Shown here one piece after another: positions 54,113 through 63,611 of a DNA stretch of 64,000 bases. The notes beneath the pieces are model-generated. The model was given only the letters and a program-made list of their open reading frames with translations, did not search any database and was not told the origin of the DNA. How positions within the stretch are numbered: the stretch's first letter is position 1; every line of letters begins with the position of its first letter. The DNA comes from Dyadobacter sediminis (lineage in GTDB: Bacteria > Bacteroidota > Bacteroidia > Cytophagales > Spirosomataceae). Both the position numbers and the translations under genes were made by a program. The stretch covers positions 1,116,001-1,180,000 of the forward strand of contig NZ_VCEI01000021.1 of NCBI RefSeq assembly GCF_005860765.1, given 5' to 3'.

Positions 54113-55462
54113 GTGATTATTATTGATAAATTTGTACTGTTAACAAATATACAGTTCTTGGAACTCCTGATCATTCTGCTTTTAGTGCTTCTCAATGGTG
54201 TTTTTTCCATGTCCGAGATCGCACTCGTTTCATCCCGAAAATCCCGTCTTGAATCTGCTGCGAAAAATGGCGATGCCAGTGCAAAGGCCGCATTGCACCT
54301 CGCCAGTTCTCCAAACCGGTTTCTGTCAACCGTTCAGATCGGGATTACGCTGATCGGACTGCTGACGGGTATGTACAGCGGCGACAATATTACTTCCAAT
54401 CTTGAAAAATTTATAGCCGGCATTCCTTTTCTGAACCCGTACAGCCATTCGCTGGCGGTCGGTACTGTGCTGGTTATCATCACGTATCTTTCGCTTGTAC
54501 TGGGCGAGCTGGTGCCGAAAAGGATCGGAATGGCGAATCCGGAAGCGATTTCCAGGTTTATGGCGCGCCCGATGAACCTGCTCTCAACCATTACGGCTCC
54601 GTTTATTGCTTTGCTGAGTTTTTCAAGTGACCTGATTATTAAAGTCCTGAACATCAAGCCGAGTGAAAGTTCGGTTACCGAAGAGGAAATCAAAAGCCTT
54701 ATTCAGGAAGGAACTTCCGGCGGTGTTTTTGAAGAAATTGAACAGGAAATCGTACACAATGTTTTTCAGCTCGGCGACAGAAGAGTAACATCGCTTATGA
54801 CGAACCGGCAAGAAATAGTGTGGCTGGACCTGGAAGATACAGTGGAGGAAAACAAGGCCAAAATTTTTGAATCGCGGCATTCCATTTATCCGGTTTGCCG
54901 GGATACCGTTGACAATGTCGTCGGACTTGTGTATGTGAAAGATCTCATTGCGACTGATATTGAAGCACAAATGGCCAATCTGAACGCGATTGTCAAAGAT
55001 CCGGTCTATTTGCCGGAAAGCAACCGTGCCTATCAGGCGCTGGAAAAATTCAAGGAACAGCGCGTATATTTCGGGATCATTGTGGATGAGTACGGCGGAT
55101 TGCTCGGCGTACTGACCATGCATGACATCATGGATGCGCTCGTCGGCGATATTTCAGAAGATGTGGAAGAAGCCACGGAAATCGTCAAGCGGGAAGACGG
55201 AAGTTACCTGATTGATGCACAGTTGCCGTTCGATAACTTTCTTCAGTATTTCAGTATCAATATGACCGATATAGAGAGGCGTGAACTTGTAGGTTTCAAT
55301 ACGCTGGGCGGTTTTGTGCTGCATATACTGGAAAATATCCCCAAAACCGGTGAAAAATTCAAATGGAAATATTTTGAGTTTGAAGTCCTGGATATGGACA
55401 GAAGCCGCATTGACAAGTTATTACTGATTAACCACAATATTCAAGAAGAATCCGAAGACTAA
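54113..55462 (+). CDS. Hemolysin-family CBS/CorC_HlyC transporter protein (CNNM-like)
   Basis: 449 aa with a GTG start at 54113. A DUF21/CNNM membrane domain of about four helices (LLIILLLVLLNGVFSMSEIA, then PLASSPNRFLSTVQIGITL-like and LVLGELVPKRIG), a CBS pair (TNRQEIVWLDLEDTVEENK and VGLVYVKDLI, then VYFGIIVDEYGGLLGVLTMH) and a C-terminal CorC_HlyC domain. The family includes magnesium and cobalt exporters. Its stop is 1 bp before pyrE, so both are probably on one transcript. Confidence 0.93.
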   Translation: MIIIDKFVLLTNIQFLELLIILLLVLLNGVFSMSEIALVSSRKSRLESAAKNGDASAKAALHLASSPNRFLSTVQIGITLIGLLTGMYSGDNITSNLEKFIAGIPFLNPYSHSLAVGTVLVIITYLSLVLGELVPKRIGMANPEAISRFMARPMNLLSTITAPFIALLSFSSDLIIKVLNIKPSESSVTEEEIKSLIQEGTSGGVFEEIEQEIVHNVFQLGDRRVTSLMTNRQEIVWLDLEDTVEENKAKIFESRHSIYPVCRDTVDNVVGLVYVKDLIATDIEAQMANLNAIVKDPVYLPESNRAYQALEKFKEQRVYFGIIVDEYGGLLGVLTMHDIMDALVGDISEDVEEATEIVKREDGSYLIDAQLPFDNFLQYFSINMTDIERRELVGFNTLGGFVLHILENIPKTGEKFKWKYFEFEVLDMDRSRIDKLLLINHNIQEESED

Positions 55463-55463
55463 A

Positions 55464-56105
55464 ATGCCAGAAAACCAGGACACCAGTAAAAGAATTGCAG
55501 AATTGCTGCTTGAAGCGCAAGCCATCAAATTAAGACCTGAAAACCCGTTTCAGTGGAGTTCGGGATGGCTTTCACCCATCTATTGCGACAACAGAGTTGC
55601 TTTGTCCTTTCCGGATACCAGAACTTTCATTAAAAAAGTGCTGGCAAAAATAATCAGGGAAAACTATCCGGACGTTCAGGCCGTGGTAGGAGTGGCAACC
55701 GGCGGCATTGCACAAGGCGCGCTGGTGGCAGAATTACTGGAACTTCCGTTTGCTTATGTGCGTCCGGAGCCCAAAAAGCACGGCATGGGCAATCAGATTG
55801 AAGGCAGACTGGAAAAAGGACAATCGGTTATCATCGTTGAAGACCTGATTTCAACAGGTGGAAGCTCGCTCAAAGTCGTGGACGTTTTGCGCGAAGCCGG
55901 CATAGAAGTAGCGGGAATGGTTGCTATTTTTACTTACGGTTTTGAAGTAGCAGAAAAAAATTTCAAGGAAAAAAATGTTCGTCTGGATGCCATCAGCAAT
56001 TACAATGCATTGATTGAAACGGCTCTTGAACATCATTATATTGACAGTACCCAGCTGGAAAGCCTGAGTGCATGGCGGCTGGCGCCCGAAAAATGGGGCA
56101 AATAG
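55464..56105 (+). CDS. pyrE: Orotate phosphoribosyltransferase
   Basis: 213 aa. It joins orotate to PRPP in UMP synthesis. Motifs: SPIYCDNRVALSFPDTR, AVVGVATGGIAQGALVAELL, FAYVRPEPKKHGMGNQIEG (the flexible loop Lys and His) and the PRPP-binding VIIVEDLISTGGSSLKV. Length normal. It ends at a strong hairpin terminator. Confidence 0.96.
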   Translation: MPENQDTSKRIAELLLEAQAIKLRPENPFQWSSGWLSPIYCDNRVALSFPDTRTFIKKVLAKIIRENYPDVQAVVGVATGGIAQGALVAELLELPFAYVRPEPKKHGMGNQIEGRLEKGQSVIIVEDLISTGGSSLKVVDVLREAGIEVAGMVAIFTYGFEVAEKNFKEKNVRLDAISNYNALIETALEHHYIDSTQLESLSAWRLAPEKWGK

Positions 56106-56112
56106 ATAAAGT

Positions 56113-56168
56113 AATTCCTACGGCCTTCAAACCTGGCTGTATGCTTTGATTTGAAGGCCGGAGGAATT
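56113..56168. terminator. Terminator between pyrE and the aldo/keto reductase
   Basis: CGGCCTTCAAA (56121-56131) pairs with TTTGAAGGCCG (56150-56160), and the stem continues with AATTCCT (56113-56119) and AGGAATT (56162-56168) after one mismatch. It serves the convergent genes on both sides. Confidence 0.85.
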
Positions 56169-57191
56169 TTAGCCGCGGTGATTATCGAGTTTTTCAAACA
56201 ATCCGCCAAAGGCTTCTTCCTTGACGCCGTCCGATTTGAGAAACTCGTGCGGAAACCCGAGTTCTATTTTACTGACTTCATTTAACCGCTGAATCATAGC
56301 ATCAGGAATAGTGAAGTTCAGGCAGCCAAGAGAATCTATTAATTGTTTTTCTCTGGAAGCGCCTATAATCGGAATCATCACCTGATTGCGGTGACGCGTC
56401 CAGTTAATGGCGACCTGTGCAGGCGTGACATCCAGTTCATTTGCAACTTCCACAACGGCCTGTGCAATAAGGCTGCTGTGCTCATTACGTCTGGCGCTGT
56501 CGTCCGGAACGCGCCCGGCTTCGCCCCGTAAATATTTTCCGGTGAGCGCGCCGCCGCCGATCGTTCCCCAAGGCGTTACGGCAAGGTCCAGTGCCCTGGC
56601 CATTGGAATAAGGTCTCTTTCAGGCGTTCTCTGCAGCAGTGAATATTCAAACTGGATCGCGGCAAACGCATTCCAGCCCCGGAAATCGGCAATTGTGTTG
56701 GCTTGTGAAACGATCCATGCAGGCGTATCGGAAATCCCGACATAGTGAACAAGTCCGCGCGAAACAAGATCGTCAAGTCCTCTCATTACTTCTTCCACGG
56801 GCGTTGTATTGTCCCACAAGTGAACCCAAAGCAGATCAATGTATTCGGTATTAAGTCTTTTCAGGCTGGACAGAACGGAACGCATCAGGTTTTTGCGGTG
56901 ATTGCCGGCGTAGTTCAGGTCATTGTTCCGGTCTTTCAGCGTAAACTTTGTCGCAAGTACCCAGTGGTCACGGTCACTTTCAATAAATTCCCCTACATAT
57001 TTTTCCGAGGAGCCTTCTGTATATCGGTTTGCAGTGTCAATAAAATTTCCGCCTGCGCTTGCAAAGGTTTCAAAAATTTTAAAACTTTCATGTTTGTCTG
57101 CTCCCCATCCCCACTCGGTTCCAAAAGTCATTGTTCCGAGGCAAACTTCTGAAACACGCAATCCGGATCTGCCCAATAATTGATAGCGCAT
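56169..57191 (-). CDS. Aldo/keto reductase
   Basis: 340 aa. An (alpha/beta)8 NADPH-dependent oxidoreductase. Catalytic Asp and Tyr lie in NFIDTANRYTEG, the Lys in VLATKF, the His in WVHLWDN, and the cofactor region near PIIGASREKQL. The wide specificity of the family prevents naming a substrate. It diverges from ppk with about 140 bp between starts. Confidence 0.92.
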   Translation of the reverse strand: MRYQLLGRSGLRVSEVCLGTMTFGTEWGWGADKHESFKIFETFASAGGNFIDTANRYTEGSSEKYVGEFIESDRDHWVLATKFTLKDRNNDLNYAGNHRKNLMRSVLSSLKRLNTEYIDLLWVHLWDNTTPVEEVMRGLDDLVSRGLVHYVGISDTPAWIVSQANTIADFRGWNAFAAIQFEYSLLQRTPERDLIPMARALDLAVTPWGTIGGGALTGKYLRGEAGRVPDDSARRNEHSSLIAQAVVEVANELDVTPAQVAINWTRHRNQVMIPIIGASREKQLIDSLGCLNFTIPDAMIQRLNEVSKIELGFPHEFLKSDGVKEEAFGGLFEKLDNHRG

Positions 57192-57332
57192 AGTAATAAA
57201 ATTATGTTTTTAAAAAAGGATACAACGTCTGCTTCGGACTATGCATTGTTAATTTTTGTCACGCAAAGTTATATCCTTACCCGCCAAATGTATTTATATT
57301 GTAGCACAATTGTAATCTTTTCACCATACTCA

Positions 57333-59429
57333 ATGATAGATGTTGCTTATCCTTACTTCGATACAAATCTGAGCTGGCTTTCGAATAATTACAGATTACT
57401 GCTGGAAGCCGATGATGATACCGTACCGGTTAGGGAACGCCTGCGCTTTCTTGGATTGTATGCATATGAAACCAAAGAATTTTTCCGTGCACGCATTCCG
57501 GGTTTGCTCGCAATGGGCGAAGTAAGCAATGATATCCGTTCCAAGCTCAATATCTTTCCGGATTCGCTGCTGGAACATGTTTACGAGACCGTTGAAAACC
57601 AGCTTCGTGAATTCAACCTCATTCTGGTAAACCGGATACTGCCTGCATTGCAGGAACAGGGAATCCACTGGTATTACCGCGAAGCATTTGCAGACGAACA
57701 CCGGCCTTTTCTACGCAGGTTTTTTGTGAATAAACTGTTCAGGTACCTTCAGCCTGTTTTTCTGGATGGAAGGCGCAATTCAAAGTTGCAGTTGTTTGAT
57801 TCCCGGCATTTGTACCTCATCGTCAGAATGCAGCCCGCCGGCGATTCGGAGGAAGACTGGTATGCAGCAGTGAACGTGCCTTCTGAACCGTTCGGCCGGT
57901 TCATTGAACTGCCTGAACTGGAAGGGAAACGGCATGTCGCTTTTCTGGAAGATATTATCCGTGAAAATCTGCCTTTGCTGTTTCCCGGATACGAGATTCT
58001 GGAAAGTTATGCATTGCGTGTCGAAAGGAATACGGAGCTGACCGTTGAAGACGAATATCCGGCACCGATCGCGCTACGCATTCTGAAACAGCTTGAAAAA
58101 CGCAACTTTGTACTGCCTTCCCACTACTACTACGAATCGGGCATGCCGCTTTACATGCGTGAATATCTGATGCGGAAGGCAGCCGTTCCGATGAATGAGT
58201 TTCACGAGCGCGGCCATTATATTTACATGCAGGAACTTGTTTCTTTTCCCGCACTTTCCAAACGGCTGGATTATCCTTATCAGAAACCTGTACAGAATCC
58301 TGGACTGGATGATACGGGATCTGTATTTGAGTCGATTCAGAAATCGGATCATCTGCTGCATTTGCCGTATCATTCCTACGAGCCGGTTATCCGGTTTTTT
58401 AATGAGGCAGCCATTGATCCGCATGTAAGGGAAATTCATGTTTCGCTTTACAAGATCAATTCCAATTCCTTTATCCTGAACTCGCTGATCAGCGCATCCA
58501 GAAACGGCAAACGCGTCACCACTTACATTGAACTCAACAGCAAGCTGGATATTCAGGAAAACATGCATTGGTCAAAAAAGATGCGTGATGCCGGCATCAA
58601 GATCATCATCAGCATTCCGGGATTGAAAGTCCACGCGAAAATGGCGCTGGTCAAAAGGAAAGTACAAAAAGGATGGGAACGTTACGCATTGCTCGGAACC
58701 GGCGGTTTTTACAGGATGACCAGCCGCGAAATTGTGGATCATACGCTGCTGACAAGTAACCGCGAACTGACAAACGAGCTGGAACTGCTTTTCGGGTATC
58801 TGTCCACGCAGGACGAACCTAAAAAGTATAAATATCTGCCGTTCAATTATTTATTCGTAACCCAGTTTACCTTACAGCAGCGAATCATCAATCTGATTGA
58901 TCGTGAAATTGCAAGCTGCAATGCCGGGCTCAAATCATTTATAACCATTAAAATCAATCAGCTTCAGGATCATACGCTGATTGATAAATTATATCAGGCC
59001 GGAAAGGCTGGTGTTTCCGTTCAGATTATTGTAAGCGAAAGCTGCAGCCTGATTTCCGGGCTTCCTTCCATCAGCGATAATATTGTCGTAAGCCGGCATG
59101 TAGACCGCTACATCGAGAATACAAGGATTTTTCATTTTGCCAATCGCGGCAACGATGAAATATACCTTTCTTCCTGCGACTGGACCCACCGCAACCTGCA
59201 CCGCCGCATCGACATCTGTTTTCCCATCCTGGATGAAAACCTGAAAAGCCAGATGCGTACCGTCCTGCGAAACTACGTCAATGACAATCAGAAGTCCGTA
59301 CGGCTGGACCTTTATCAGAACAACCTCAAATTACCCGATGATACACGTGTGAAAGTGCGTGCCCAGGATGTAAATTACCGTTTGGTAGAAAAGCTGGAAA
59401 AAAGCGGCCCCGCAAAAAAAACAGAATAA
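57333..59429 (+). CDS. ppk1: Divergent polyphosphate kinase 1 homologue
   Basis: 698 aa from the ATG at 57333 (MIDVAYPYFDTNLSWLSNNY), the usual PPK1 start; the longest frame adds 51 implausible residues. Four PPK1 regions are present, including HLPYHSYEPVIRFFNEAAID, IPGLKVHAKMALVKRK with His434 at the place of the phosphorylated E. coli His435, and SSCDWTHRNLHRRID. Yet several canonical positions differ: LYK (Lys374) for YR, ELNSKLD (Lys404) for ELKARFD, GTGGFY for GTGNYN, and IENTR (Asn596) for the LEHxR His. Kinase activity is therefore uncertain. Family membership is firm. Confidence 0.88.
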   Translation: MIDVAYPYFDTNLSWLSNNYRLLLEADDDTVPVRERLRFLGLYAYETKEFFRARIPGLLAMGEVSNDIRSKLNIFPDSLLEHVYETVENQLREFNLILVNRILPALQEQGIHWYYREAFADEHRPFLRRFFVNKLFRYLQPVFLDGRRNSKLQLFDSRHLYLIVRMQPAGDSEEDWYAAVNVPSEPFGRFIELPELEGKRHVAFLEDIIRENLPLLFPGYEILESYALRVERNTELTVEDEYPAPIALRILKQLEKRNFVLPSHYYYESGMPLYMREYLMRKAAVPMNEFHERGHYIYMQELVSFPALSKRLDYPYQKPVQNPGLDDTGSVFESIQKSDHLLHLPYHSYEPVIRFFNEAAIDPHVREIHVSLYKINSNSFILNSLISASRNGKRVTTYIELNSKLDIQENMHWSKKMRDAGIKIIISIPGLKVHAKMALVKRKVQKGWERYALLGTGGFYRMTSREIVDHTLLTSNRELTNELELLFGYLSTQDEPKKYKYLPFNYLFVTQFTLQQRIINLIDREIASCNAGLKSFITIKINQLQDHTLIDKLYQAGKAGVSVQIIVSESCSLISGLPSISDNIVVSRHVDRYIENTRIFHFANRGNDEIYLSSCDWTHRNLHRRIDICFPILDENLKSQMRTVLRNYVNDNQKSVRLDLYQNNLKLPDDTRVKVRAQDVNYRLVEKLEKSGPAKKTE

Positions 59430-59555
59430 AAATTATACTTTTTAAACCGTTTTTTCAGTGAAAATAAATTTTTTACTGTTAGATTTAGTACGTGTGTCTT
59501 GCTGACGGGCCGTGTTACGGAAATAATTCTCTGACCTCGGTACGGCAGTATGTTC

Positions 59556-59586
59556 TTGAGCAATAAGGAGTATATGTTTATATTTG
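59556..59586 (+). promoter_or_regulatory. Promoter of the TetR gene
   Basis: TTG (59556-59558) is followed after 20 bp by TATATTTG (59579-59586), the same spacing as the rpsT promoter. Predicted leader of about 35 nt. Confidence 0.55.
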
Positions 59587-59627
59587 AAAGCATTTCATTC
59601 TACTCAATCATAAAGAAACGTTAAAGC

Positions 59628-60221
59628 ATGGGAATAGTGGAACGAAGAGAGCGGGTTAAAATTCAGGTACGCTCTGACATCGTTAAGACAGCCAAGGTGA
59701 TCGCCCGTGAAGATGGATGGACTGCGGTTTCAATCCGGAAAATAGCCGAAGTGATCGAATACAGCCCGCCGATTCTGTACGAATATTTTGAGAGTAAAGA
59801 CAAGCTTCTGGAAGAAATACGGGTGGAAGGTTTTAACTTTCTTCAGGCCGAGTTTATAAAAATAAAAAATCATTTCAGCAATCCGCAGAAGCAACTCGTG
59901 GAAGTCGCGCAGCATATCTGGAATTTCGCCTTTGAAAACCCGGAAGTTTTTCAGGTTATGTTCAATCTGGAAGGTGCTTACTGCGATTCCAGAAAGGTAT
60001 ATTCCGAAGCCATGAGCATCAAGGGAAATCCGGTATGGGAAATGATCGCAAGTCTGCGTCCCAAATCGGGCGAGCACGTCACCAAAACCTATTACGAATG
60101 GTGGTGTCTCACATACGGTTTTATCAGCATCACCATGACGACCCAGCCGAGGTATGCATTTCCACAGGCCGAGCCGGTTTATATGGAAGGCATCCGCCGG
60201 TTTATCCGAAGTATTATGTAG
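59628..60221 (+). CDS. TetR/AcrR family transcriptional regulator
   Basis: 197 aa. N-terminal helix-turn-helix: [20 protein letters not shown] and [20 protein letters not shown], followed by a helical ligand-binding part with a WHG-like region ([19 protein letters not shown]). No obvious target operon lies next to it; ppk upstream and cysE downstream are candidates only by position. Its last 8 bases overlap the cysE 3' end on the other strand. Confidence 0.92.
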   Translation: MGIVERRERVKIQVRSDIVKTAKVIAREDGWTAVSIRKIAEVIEYSPPILYEYFESKDKLLEEIRVEGFNFLQAEFIKIKNHFSNPQKQLVEVAQHIWNFAFENPEVFQVMFNLEGAYCDSRKVYSEAMSIKGNPVWEMIASLRPKSGEHVTKTYYEWWCLTYGFISITMTTQPRYAFPQAEPVYMEGIRRFIRSIM

Positions 60222-61050
60222 CAGCCGAAACGGTTTGCTGGCGTATCTCTATTTTACTCTGGTGATAAACCTGGGAATGTGGAGGTACGCTTTTTACAAG
60301 CCATGCATTGCCGCCAATAACGGAGTCGTGGCCAATAACAGTATCGCCACCCAGAATGGTTGCATTGGCATAAACAACTACGTTGTCTTCAATGGTGGGA
60401 TGGCGTTTGCTGGAAGCAAGGGATTTAGATACGTGTGTGGCGCCGAGCGTTACGCCCTGGTACAATTTTACATTGTTGCCGATATGCGTCGTTTCACCGA
60501 TCACAACACCGGTTCCGTGATCTATAAAAAATGAATGTCCGATGGTTGCATTCGGATGAATGTCAATGCCCGTCTGGCTATGTGCGAATTCTGTCAGCAT
60601 TCTGGGCAGCAGCGGGATTCCGCAAACAGCAAACAAATGTGCAAAACGGTAAGTGGCAATCGCCATAAAACCAGGGTAAACTGAAATTACTTCTTCAATG
60701 CTTACCGATGCCGGATCGTTGTCCGTAATGGAACGGGCATCCAGCAACAGCATTTCATAAATTTCCGGAATCCGGGAAAATATACAATCAAGTATTTCTT
60801 CACTGCTTTGTTCCAGCTGGGGCTGCAGAGGATGCAGCATGCAGGCCAGACTGTTTCGGAGATCCGCATACTTTACAGCCAGATCCTTGTTCGGGCAGCT
60901 CGGGCAATCCTGACTGATCGGGAACAAGAAATTAATCAGATCCTGAATGAATTTGCCGGCGTCATGCCGGGAAGGCAACTTATAAATATAGGTTTCATTC
61001 TGCCTGCTCAGGCGCTGAAGAAATTCTTGGTGGTTGGCTGTCATTAACAT
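60214..61050 (-). CDS. cysE: Serine O-acetyltransferase
   Basis: 278 aa. Left-handed beta-helix enzyme making O-acetylserine for cysteine synthesis. The N-terminal helical region includes the unusual CPSCPNKDL motif. Hexapeptide repeats and the catalytic area are [61 protein letters not shown] and [18 protein letters not shown]. The size fits the EpsC-type serine acetyltransferases. An alternative ATG lies 6 nt downstream of the chosen one. No cysK adjacent. Confidence 0.93.
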   Translation of the reverse strand: MLMTANHQEFLQRLSRQNETYIYKLPSRHDAGKFIQDLINFLFPISQDCPSCPNKDLAVKYADLRNSLACMLHPLQPQLEQSSEEILDCIFSRIPEIYEMLLLDARSITDNDPASVSIEEVISVYPGFMAIATYRFAHLFAVCGIPLLPRMLTEFAHSQTGIDIHPNATIGHSFFIDHGTGVVIGETTHIGNNVKLYQGVTLGATHVSKSLASSKRHPTIEDNVVVYANATILGGDTVIGHDSVIGGNAWLVKSVPPHSQVYHQSKIEIRQQTVSAAT

Positions 61051-61243
61051 TAAGAGTTAGACCTACGCAGTCGCAATGATATCTGGCACTGATTTTTTAC
61101 ACTGAACAAATAATTAGCCGGAAAAATTTAATAATTGCTGCTTCTTTGCAAAAAGGGCAGCCAGCGTTTACTTTTTACAGGATAAAACCGTATATTCAAA
61201 TATCCTGTGAAGTTATAAAATACAGTAACATTTTGTAAGTTAT

Positions 61244-62158
61244 ATGCTAAGTTTTAAATCATTTCGGTCTGTCGTTGTCATCTTGCTTGTATCCGTATCG
61301 CTTTCGTCCTGTTTTTCAAGATATACTATTTCGGCCAAACAGGTAAGAAAGCACTATTCGTTGAAAAAAGTCAAGCCCAAAGAACAACTCATTCAGAATG
61401 ACACACTTTCACTTTGCATAGCCAGCGTAGGTGCCGACACCTTGCCTATGCTGCTGCTTATACACGGGGCACCGGGATCTTTATGGGGTTATATGAACCT
61501 TATGGACGATGAAGATCTCCAGAAGCATTTTCACATCGTTTCGGTGGATCGGGTAGGATACGGGAAATCAAAACTGAAAAAACGCCGTCATGTAACTTCC
61601 ATTGCTACACAGGCCAACGCTTTGCTTCCCGTATTTGACCTTAATAAAAGCAAGGAAAAAGTAACAGTGCTCGGCAGGTCATACGGCGCGCCGATAGCCG
61701 CCAAGCTCGTTTCTCTGGTGCAGGACAAGGTAAAGGAACTGATTATGGTTTCGCCCGTCATTGACCCGGAAAAAGAAAGGTTTTACTGGTTTTCGAAATG
61801 GGGCAAAAATGCCTTTATCCAGCTTTTTCTTCCCGGTGAATTCAATACGGCCACTGCGGAAAAATACAGCCATTCCGACGAACTGAAAAAACTTATTCCC
61901 GTCTGGCAAAATCTGCATATCCCTACAACCGTCATTCAGGGGGGAAATGACTGGATTGCCGATCCGACCAACATTGACTTTGCCAAAAAGCACATTCAAA
62001 GCAAACGCGCGCAGTATATTTTTCTCTACAATGCCGGTCATATGATTACTTACACGCACTTATCGATGATCAAGGAAATGCTGCTTAAAAGCCTGATGTT
62101 TCAGGATAAGGTGACGTCCATTGATGTGGCCAGCGGAGCAGGAGAGCTTGGAAACTAA
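61244..62158 (+). CDS. Lipoprotein alpha/beta hydrolase
   Basis: 304 aa. The signal sequence ends with lipobox SLSSC (Cys23), so the protein is lipidated, probably at the inner or outer membrane. The hydrolase fold has the oxyanion motif LLLIHGAPGS, the nucleophile elbow VLGRSYGAPIA, the Asp in GGNDWIADP and the His in YNAGHMITYTH. Substrate unknown: esters or lipids. Followed by a repeat-bearing spacer and a terminator. Confidence 0.88.
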   Translation: MLSFKSFRSVVVILLVSVSLSSCFSRYTISAKQVRKHYSLKKVKPKEQLIQNDTLSLCIASVGADTLPMLLLIHGAPGSLWGYMNLMDDEDLQKHFHIVSVDRVGYGKSKLKKRRHVTSIATQANALLPVFDLNKSKEKVTVLGRSYGAPIAAKLVSLVQDKVKELIMVSPVIDPEKERFYWFSKWGKNAFIQLFLPGEFNTATAEKYSHSDELKKLIPVWQNLHIPTTVIQGGNDWIADPTNIDFAKKHIQSKRAQYIFLYNAGHMITYTHLSMIKEMLLKSLMFQDKVTSIDVASGAGELGN

Positions 62159-62194
62159 ATGGAGTATTTCCGGCCAAACCAACAATCAGCATAC

Positions 62195-62240
62195 ATAGCT
62201 AACAGCCAAACAGCCAATAGCTAAAAGCAACAGCTAAAAA
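62195..62240. repeat. Short AGCTAACAGCC-type repeats
   Basis: Overlapping copies of AGCTAACAGCCA and ACAGCCAATAGC, matching those at 3983-4020. They stand between the lipoprotein hydrolase gene and its terminator. Confidence 0.5.
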
Positions 62241-62245
62241 ACAAG

Positions 62246-62275
62246 AAAACGGCTAATCTCAGGATCAGCCGTTTT
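62246..62275. terminator. Terminator between convergent genes
   Basis: AAAACGGCT (62246-62254) and AGCCGTTTT (62267-62275) form a 9-bp stem with a 12-nt loop, with further T after the stem. Confidence 0.75.
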
Positions 62276-62392
62276 TCTTCATTATAATTAACCTATGATA
62301 AAAGCTGTTTCATAATGAATCCGGTAAGCAGTCTTTATACCAATGACGTTATTTTAATGTAATTACCATGAACGGAACCGAAATAATTCGGA

Positions 62393-63505
62393 TTAATGAA
62401 CAATTTTCTTGGTTACGGATTCCTTGTCGTTAGCTGCGCGAATCAAATAAAGTCCTCTTGCCAGATTACTCAGGTCAAATTCTCCTTCCAACTGAATAAC
62501 AGGAACTTTGGAATCTATCTGACGAAGTGTCCGGCCGTTCAGGTCCACAAGCTGCAGTTTGATAACGGAACGCGTTTGGCTGTAAACTCTGGCAGTAATA
62601 AATTTGTCGGCAGGAATCGGGTAAGCTTCAATGGATATGGCTATTTCCTGAGCATCCGGATTGGGAACGGATGTAATCGGGCCGCCGTTTGTACCCGCTG
62701 CTTCGTAAGGCGGAATGTCTACAACGGGGCCGGGTTTGTCCAAAACTTCAATAATGCCTTCACGACAGGATTGCGAGATAATGACTCCGTTTCGCCATTC
62801 GTCCGCAATCATGGCGAAAACATAGGATCCGACATGTTCCGGTGCCTGCCAAACCAGTTTGTTTTCAGCAGGGATTACCTTGAAAGTTCCGCTTGCACTG
62901 ACTTCATTCGGGTACATGTACGTTTTGTCTTCCATCCGCACGCCGCAGGTTCCCGGCGATGCTTTGCTGAGTTTTGGAAGACGGATCGTTACGCTGTCCG
63001 CATCCTTTACCGAAGGTTTCAGATCAAGTGAAAATACTTGCTTTACGCCGGCTTCAAATACCAGATAAGGAAACACAGGCGTGGAATTGCCAACCTGCGT
63101 GTCGATAACGGTCCAAAGAAACATGGAAGTGTTTTGTGCATTGTATAAATTGAGCAGATTTCCCGTTCTGTTATCCACTGAGGCGGAAATCTGGAACATG
63201 CCGGCAGCCCGGTAAGTATACTGGCCGTCGTATTCAGCAACCACTACTTTGTTGTTCCCGGGAATCGGCGTAATGGAAATTCTGGAAAAATCTTTGGTGT
63301 TGCCATCGCCAAAACAAACGGTTACTGCATTTTGCGCTTCTGAGGCCTGCGCTCCGTTCTCAGTGTTGAGATAAAGGCGAACCTTGATGTTGTAAGTCTG
63401 GCCGCTTACTTGCGAAGCCATAATTTCGCCTCCTTGTAAATGCGTTGCATAGGCGGCAGGGCCGAGCAGCAGCAGAAATAAGAATATTTTGTAAACTGAT
63501 TTCAT
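62393..63505 (-). CDS. Secreted T9SS type A sorting domain protein
   Basis: 370 aa from the ATG at 63505, giving signal peptide MKSVYKIFLFLLLLGPAAYA; 35 upstream residues of the open frame are unlikely. The middle part (residues about 20-275) resembles beta-sandwich surface domains seen in Bacteroidota gliding-associated proteins (THLQGGEIMASQVSGQTYNI, CFGDGNTKDF). The last 75 residues are a type A sorting domain: AYPIPADKFI, LQLVDLNGRTLRQID, FDLSNLARGLYLIRA and the KKIVH end. The protein is exported by Sec and then by the type IX system to the surface. Ligand unknown. Confidence 0.88.
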   Translation of the reverse strand: MKSVYKIFLFLLLLGPAAYATHLQGGEIMASQVSGQTYNIKVRLYLNTENGAQASEAQNAVTVCFGDGNTKDFSRISITPIPGNNKVVVAEYDGQYTYRAAGMFQISASVDNRTGNLLNLYNAQNTSMFLWTVIDTQVGNSTPVFPYLVFEAGVKQVFSLDLKPSVKDADSVTIRLPKLSKASPGTCGVRMEDKTYMYPNEVSASGTFKVIPAENKLVWQAPEHVGSYVFAMIADEWRNGVIISQSCREGIIEVLDKPGPVVDIPPYEAAGTNGGPITSVPNPDAQEIAISIEAYPIPADKFITARVYSQTRSVIKLQLVDLNGRTLRQIDSKVPVIQLEGEFDLSNLARGLYLIRAANDKESVTKKIVH

Positions 63506-63611
63506 ATAATTAAAAAGGAATCGGTAAGTGACATTGCTAAGATCAGAACGTTGGGATAGCATCATTTTGTATTGACAGGGCAATAAACAAATGTACAAAT
63601 CCTGAGCCAAA

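Noticed and set aside
57180..57332. 51-residue N-terminal extension of PPK1
   Set aside because: It would overlap the aldo/keto reductase start and shows no PPK similarity; canonical PPK1 begins near the SxNxR-type segment.
63506..63610. 35-residue N-terminal extension of the T9SS cargo protein
   Set aside because: It would place the signal peptide internally; the ATG at 63505 starts directly with it.
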